From NCBI RefSeq assembly GCF_009765835.1, contig NZ_LMUS01000006.1:310001-374000 (forward strand): 64,000 nt of DNA, given 5' to 3'. The notes beneath the pieces were generated by a model. The model was not told the origin of the DNA. It saw nothing but the letters and a program-made list of their open reading frames with translations, and did not search any database. The DNA is from Granulicella sp. L56 (lineage in GTDB: Bacteria > Acidobacteriota > Terriglobia > Terriglobales > Acidobacteriaceae). Shown here one piece after another: positions 59,572-64,000 of the stretch. Positions within the stretch are counted from its first letter, which is position 1. Each line of letters opens with the position of its first letter. The position numbers and the translations under genes are program-made.

Positions 59572-61284
59572 CTACGGCAACTCCGTAGCGAACATCTTTT
59601 GCACGGCCTTCCAGCTATCTCTGTGCTCTCTCTCCATGTTTACAACGCCCCACCGGCGTATGCCGTCGGCGGGCGTTCCTTTGATCAGGGAGCGATAGTC
59701 GTTCCATGTCCACAGCGAACCGCCGATCATCCATGGCCGGACCTTCATAGCCGTAACAGCATCCTCAATATTGCGGATGCGTTCCGGGTCATGCAGCCCC
59801 GGTTCACCCATCCGTCCAAACTCAGTCACAAAGATCGGCTTGTTTGGGTAAAGCTCATGCGCACGATCGAAGCGCTTCGCATATTCTCCGTACACATTAA
59901 TGGAGACGAAATCGGAGTATTGGCTCGCCTCATCGCTGCCACTCTTTACCGCTGGATCGCTGGTATAGCGCGAAGCAAAGGTAATCAGCCGCGTCGGATC
60001 GAGGTTCAACGTGTAGGAACGCATGTCCCGCGTCCACGCGATACCCTCTTTCATATACGACTCGTATTCATTGCCAACGCTCCATGCGATCACAGAAGGA
60101 TGGTTCCAATCTGCCTCCATCATCTCGCGCATCTGTTGCTTCCACAGGGAACGGATGCCCGGGTCAGCCATCTGCCAGGCACTCATGTTCCAGTTGCCAG
60201 CCTCCGGAATCAATAGGATGCCATGCCGATCCGCGAAGTCGAGCAGCGATTGCGCCTGGGGATAGTGGGCAATCCTCATCATGCGCATGTTGTCCGCCAG
60301 CATGTCGCTCATGTCGCGTTCTACGATGGCATCAGATTCGCGCAGACCTTCCTTGGCATCTTCGCTGACACGATTAGCTCCAAACAGATGTACAGGACGT
60401 CCATTGAGCAGTAGTTCCGTTCCCTGCACGCGAATCTCACGCACTCCAATGTGCGACTTCCATTCATCTCCAGGCAGATGAAGCTCTGCATCGTAGAGGA
60501 AGGGATCGCGCACACTCCAAAGGTGCGCATGTGCAAGTTTGCCGCTCCAGGTTACCTCGCCATCGCTGTTAGCGGCGACCCGCACAGATCGAAAAACAAC
60601 TGCGACTCCGGCCACGTTGCCGCGAATCGTCGCAGGTACTGGCCTGATACCGCCGTTATGAACTGTTGCCCGAACGGTGATCGTTGCATCGCCTGTAGCG
60701 AGGTTAGGCTTCGCGTCTACCTTCAGATTCCGAAAGTAGACAGCATCGCTAATAAGCAGACTAACCGGCCGAATGATACCGCCATACGGCATCCAGCCTA
60801 CGATAGTGGCGCGCCCCGCCCTCAGTTCGGTGGATGGATGTCCAGCGGCAAGCGCAGGAATCGAGGTCAGGGTCGGAGTGTTGTCGACGTCGACGAGCAG
60901 ATGATTCGTTCCCTCTCGAAGCAAGCCGCTGACGTCAAACTCAAACGGCGTATACCCACCTTCATGCGTGCCAAGATGCTTCCCATTCAGCCAGACCTGT
61001 GCCACGTCGTACACAGCGTCGAAATGCAACCGAACTATCTGGCCTTTACGGAGGGCAGGTGCATCGAAGTCACGCTCGTAGATCGCATGACCGATGTACT
61101 TCTCATATCCCTTCTCTACCGGCCAACAGTGAGGCACTATTACCGGATGCTCTGTGGCGTCGAGGGTAGTGCGAAAACTCCAGCCGGCTCCATCGAGATC
61201 GATGGCCGTAGCTGCGCACAGAAAGGAAGGAAAAGCGTACAGACAGCCACTGAGCACCAGGGCAACAAGAAGACGATTGCGCAT
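59572..61284 (-). CDS. Secreted glycoside hydrolase family 2 protein (beta-glucuronidase-like)
   Basis: 570 residues from the ATG at 61284, with GAGG upstream and a signal peptide following (LVALVLSGCLYAF, which contains a possible lipobox LSGC). Domains: sugar-binding jelly roll (about 28-175), Ig-like sandwich (about 180-285), TIM barrel (about 290-570). Glu406 in GNEYE is the acid/base and Glu488 in FVTEFG the nucleophile. The short length and the GNEYES context look like bacterial beta-glucuronidases. A LacI-type regulator lies just upstream and a palindrome overlaps the expected promoter. Confidence 0.9.
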   Translation of the reverse strand: MRNRLLVALVLSGCLYAFPSFLCAATAIDLDGAGWSFRTTLDATEHPVIVPHCWPVEKGYEKYIGHAIYERDFDAPALRKGQIVRLHFDAVYDVAQVWLNGKHLGTHEGGYTPFEFDVSGLLREGTNHLLVDVDNTPTLTSIPALAAGHPSTELRAGRATIVGWMPYGGIIRPVSLLISDAVYFRNLKVDAKPNLATGDATITVRATVHNGGIRPVPATIRGNVAGVAVVFRSVRVAANSDGEVTWSGKLAHAHLWSVRDPFLYDAELHLPGDEWKSHIGVREIRVQGTELLLNGRPVHLFGANRVSEDAKEGLRESDAIVERDMSDMLADNMRMMRIAHYPQAQSLLDFADRHGILLIPEAGNWNMSAWQMADPGIRSLWKQQMREMMEADWNHPSVIAWSVGNEYESYMKEGIAWTRDMRSYTLNLDPTRLITFASRYTSDPAVKSGSDEASQYSDFVSINVYGEYAKRFDRAHELYPNKPIFVTEFGRMGEPGLHDPERIRNIEDAVTAMKVRPWMIGGSLWTWNDYRSLIKGTPADGIRRWGVVNMEREHRDSWKAVQKMFATELP

Positions 61285-61347
61285 CGTAAGAACCTCACTC
61301 CAAGTCTCGCGTGAAAGATCAAAGAATCGGTGCAAACGCGATTTAGG

Positions 61348-61382
61348 TTAATCGATTAATTGATTAGAGCTGCTTCTGTCAA
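61348..61382 (-). promoter_or_regulatory. GH2 promoter region with overlapping LacI-type operator
   Basis: TTGACA on the minus strand (61382-61377) is followed 17 nt later by an AT-rich stretch that coincides with the perfect palindrome TTAATCGATTAA (61348-61359), whose central CG is typical of LacI-family operators. The -10 itself is poor. A repressor bound here would cover the promoter of the GH2 gene. Confidence 0.55.
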
Positions 61383-61384
61383 TA

Positions 61385-61411
61385 AAAGACTGCTTGAATC
61401 AAGCAGTCTTT
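61385..61411 (-). terminator. Terminator overlapping the lacI-type stop codon
   Basis: AAAGACTGCTTGA and its complement flank a single central base, giving a long stem that includes the stop codon and last codons of the regulator. On the minus strand it runs into TTTTATT. Confidence 0.75.
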
Positions 61412-62436
61412 CCCCGCATCAGCTCATACGGCAAAAGAATTCGCTGTGGTCGCGTCTCTGGCTTCTCAATCGAATCAATCAGTAGATCGGTGGCGAGTTC
61501 GCCCATGCGATACGTTGGGATCGCTAGTGTCGTAGGTATGGGACGAAGGTGATCACCCGAGATCGAATTGCCGCGGCTGAGCACCGCCAGATCCTGCGGC
61601 AACGATATTCCCCGCTCTTCCGCGTAGTCATAGAGGTAGACCAGCATCTGATCGTCTGCGGTGAAGATGGCAGTCGGACGGTTACGCTTCACGCGGAACC
61701 AGCGGTCCAGGATGGTGAATGCCTGTCCCATATCGTACTGCGTACAACCAATCCGTTCTGCACTCAGCGTAAGTCCGTGGCCGGCCAGTCCATGGCGCAG
61801 TCCCTTGACGAGATGGTTATGCGTAGGCAGCGTTGACAATCCACTGAGAAACGCAATGCTGGTGTGACCATGCTCAACCAGGTACTCGGCCGCCGCCGTG
61901 CCGATGGCGATGTCGTCCACACCGACATAGTTGATCGAGGCATCGCCATAATAGGAATTGATCATCACGAACTTGATCTGCGCGGTCTGCAACTCCGCGA
62001 TCGCCTCCTCCGCATCCTTGGTGGTGCAGGAACGGGTGTTAATGAGGATCAGGCCGTCGGTAAAGCGGCTCTCCATAATCTGATCGCGCGTAGCCCGCCC
62101 CGGTCTTCCCGAAGGCGAAAATACAAGCAGGTTATAGCCCCGACGCATCAAGGTGCTCTGAATGCCGGACAAGGCCTGGGCTATGAATCGGTTGAAGAAG
62201 ATCGGATCGCGAAGCGGAACCACCAATCCGAGCAGTCTGGTGCGGCGTTCGGCCAGCGCCTTGGCCAGTTCATTGGGATAATAGCCCATCTCCGCGGCGA
62301 TGCGAACGATCTTCTTGCGCGTTGCCGCACTCACGCGTGTTGACTCCGACTTATTCAACGCGATCGAGACGGCGGCAGTGGAGACGCCAATCCGTTTCGC
62401 AATATCGGACAATCTAGGCACAAACGTGCTCTTCAT
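61399..62436 (-). CDS. LacI-family transcriptional regulator
   Basis: 345 residues from the ATG at 62436, preceded by GAAGGA. The DNA-binding helix-turn-helix LSDIAKRIGVSTAAVSIALN with the hinge helix NELAKALAERRTRLLG is intact. The C-terminal periplasmic-binding-protein-like domain should bind a sugar effector. It is flanked by the GH2 gene downstream, with the palindrome TTAATCGATTAA between, and by a divergent FAD oxidoreductase, so it probably controls both sides of this locus. Confidence 0.92.
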   Translation of the reverse strand: MKSTFVPRLSDIAKRIGVSTAAVSIALNKSESTRVSAATRKKIVRIAAEMGYYPNELAKALAERRTRLLGLVVPLRDPIFFNRFIAQALSGIQSTLMRRGYNLLVFSPSGRPGRATRDQIMESRFTDGLILINTRSCTTKDAEEAIAELQTAQIKFVMINSYYGDASINYVGVDDIAIGTAAAEYLVEHGHTSIAFLSGLSTLPTHNHLVKGLRHGLAGHGLTLSAERIGCTQYDMGQAFTILDRWFRVKRNRPTAIFTADDQMLVYLYDYAEERGISLPQDLAVLSRGNSISGDHLRPIPTTLAIPTYRMGELATDLLIDSIEKPETRPQRILLPYELMRGKTA

Positions 62437-62654
62437 CGCATCCTTCTCGGTGTGCAAACTCACAGTGGCTGTGCGCTATCCATCCTAATGCACAAAGAGA
62501 CCGCTCCGCTCACATTTTGCTGGTTTAAGATAGATCAAGCGGCTAACTTCAAAGAAATATTCATTATTTCAGAAATTTGACATAACATGGATCGCGCATA
62601 CGGATGGTACGAGTCCACGATGCAAACATGCTCGGGAAAGGTACGGAGCCAATC

Positions 62655-64000
62655 ATGTCGATTAATCGCAGAGGATTTATGGGACGCATCGCCTTGGCGG
62701 CTGGCGCGTTAGGCCCATGGACGCCCAAGTCTCTCCTGGCGGATGAAACCTCTCATCCCACCCTCGAATCAGCATCCCCCGCAGCAAGGCAGCATCACGA
62801 GCACGATCCGGCTTCGAGCAGAAAAAAGGGATATATCCGGCCGAATACGATCCAGATCGTCCAGCAAAGCTATGATCTGATCGTTGTTGGAGGCGGCATC
62901 TCCGGCGTATGCGCCGCAATCAGCGCCGCGCGTAACGGGATGCATGTGGCCCTGGTGCATGAGCGATCCATGCTTGGCGGCAACTCCTCCAGCGAGGTCC
63001 GGCTGTACCCGGAAGAGACCTGTGGCTTCAGTACATGGGTCAAGGAGGCCGGCATCCTCGAAGAGATGTCCGTCGAAGAACGGGCCCGCAACTGGGAGCC
63101 GTCCATCGAAGGGCTCATGAACTCGCAATGGGACCTGGTGCTTTACGAATGGGCGAGGCGCGAAAACAAACTGCACCTCCTTCTAAATACCACCATGCGT
63201 GAAGTAGAGATGAAGGATGAGTCACACATTCTCGCCATCCATGCCGCGCAGCTTGGAACCGAGAAGGGTTTCATCCTCGACGCGCCTCTCTTTGTCGACG
63301 CGTCCGGCGACGGCGTTCTGGGATACAGGGCTGGCGCCGCATTCCGTTGGGGATGCGAAGCGCGATCAGAGTACGGCGAGCATCTGGCGCCTGCCGAGCA
63401 CAACGAAAACCTGATGGGAAACACTCTCTTCTTTCGTGCCCGGGATACGGGCAAGCCCATCGAATTCAAACGCCCGGAGTGGGCAGCCACATTCGATACC
63501 GAAGCAGACCTCACGCATCGTGGGCATGGCTTCATCGAAGGAGGATACTGGTGGATCGAAGTAGGTCATCCTTTGCATCCCATTCGCGATAACGAAGAGA
63601 TCCGCGATGAAGCTCTGCGCCAACTACTCGGCGTATGGGATCACATCAAAAACCACTGCACCGAATCGGACATTCGCGAACGAGCGAGAAGTTACGCACT
63701 GGAGTTCGTCGGTTTCTGGCCCTATAAACGTGAGTCTCGCAGGGTCATAGGAGATTCCGTCCTGACAGAGAAGGATATTCGTATGCCTTCGGTTCGCCCC
63801 GATGACATCGCCTACGGTGCCTGGGGCGTAGATATTCACGTCTCCGGCGGCATTGAGACGAGGCAAACCGAGCCCTACCCCGATCCTCGGAGCGACGCCA
63901 ACTTCGCCGAGCGCGGAACCATTCCCTACGGCATTCCTCTACGCGCCTGCTACTCAAAAAACATTCACAATCTGCTCACCGCAGGCCGTCCCATCAGCGC
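62655..64000 (+). CDS. Tat-exported FAD-dependent oxidoreductase (cut by window edge)
   Basis: The frame is open from the ATG at 62655 (CGGAG 6 nt upstream) to the window end, 448 codons, so the C-terminus is missing. SINRRGFMGRIALAAGALG is a Tat signal. The FAD motif LIVVGGGISGVCAAISAARNG, then GGNSSSEVRL, FVDASGDGVLG and KRESRRVIGD mirror the paralogue at 56058. The Tat signal implies a folded flavoprotein in the periplasm, whereas the paralogue appears cytoplasmic. It is divergent from the LacI-type gene. Substrate unknown. Confidence 0.88.
   Translation, partial: MSINRRGFMGRIALAAGALGPWTPKSLLADETSHPTLESASPAARQHHEHDPASSRKKGYIRPNTIQIVQQSYDLIVVGGGISGVCAAISAARNGMHVALVHERSMLGGNSSSEVRLYPEETCGFSTWVKEAGILEEMSVEERARNWEPSIEGLMNSQWDLVLYEWARRENKLHLLLNTTMREVEMKDESHILAIHAAQLGTEKGFILDAPLFVDASGDGVLGYRAGAAFRWGCEARSEYGEHLAPAEHNENLMGNTLFFRARDTGKPIEFKRPEWAATFDTEADLTHRGHGFIEGGYWWIEVGHPLHPIRDNEEIRDEALRQLLGVWDHIKNHCTESDIRERARSYALEFVGFWPYKRESRRVIGDSVLTEKDIRMPSVRPDDIAYGAWGVDIHVSGGIETRQTEPYPDPRSDANFAERGTIPYGIPLRACYSKNIHNLLTAGRPIS

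Noticed and set aside
62577..62604. TTGACA before the second FAD oxidoreductase as a promoter
   Set aside because: The -35 is perfect but no acceptable -10 lies 16-18 nt downstream.

Overview
The window looks like chromosome from a soil acidobacterium of the family Acidobacteriaceae (Terriglobus/Granulicella/Edaphobacter type). The evidence is three very large Oar-type TonB-dependent receptors with an N-terminal carboxypeptidase-regulatory-like domain, a bacillithiol glycosyltransferase, a LytS-type kinase, many Tat-exported sugar enzymes and short REP-like palindromes. This placement is inference from gene content; no rRNA or other marker gene is present.

Region 1 (1-18.9 kb) is mostly housekeeping. 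It holds a tRNA-Val, a ChbG-like deacetylase translationally coupled to bshA, an orphan LytS-like kinase divergent from ribA, an esterase, a DinB-fold protein, a three-gene osmoprotectant ABC transporter whose binding-protein gene carries a REP-like palindrome at its 5' end, a PNK-like kinase, gapA, an EAL-PAS-PAS protein, two VOC/PhnB proteins, ridA, pgk, tpiA, lepB and murQ. Three lower-glycolysis genes (gapA, pgk, tpiA) lie within 7 kb but as separate units.

Region 2 (18.9-44.7 kb) is accessory carbohydrate metabolism. A minus-strand operon (ThuA-like protein, Gfo/Idh/MocA dehydrogenase, two TIM-barrel isomerases) resembles oxidative 3-keto-glycoside pathways. Next come two TonB receptors with an SsuD-like flavin monooxygenase between them, an MFS/Gfo-Idh/GH2 group, a lactonase-like amidohydrolase, and a GH106 alpha-L-rhamnosidase coupled to an ACS-type MFS carrier. 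Together they suggest uptake and processing of a rhamnose-containing plant glycan or glycoside, with several steps in the periplasm because of Tat signals.

Region 3 (44.7-49.2 kb) is a decay zone: frameshifted SDR and aldo/keto reductase pseudogenes, an IS5-family remnant cut by an IS1016-like element with no target duplication, a metallo-beta-lactamase-fold protein, and the 5' remnant of a secreted GH16-like gene.

Region 4 (49.2-64 kb) is a second glycan locus: GH31, a third TonB receptor, a GDSL esterase, an FAD oxidoreductase followed by an MFS carrier, a second GH2 enzyme, a LacI regulator with a palindromic operator candidate, and a second FAD oxidoreductase running off the window edge. 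No CRISPR array, prophage, rRNA or recognised defence system was found.
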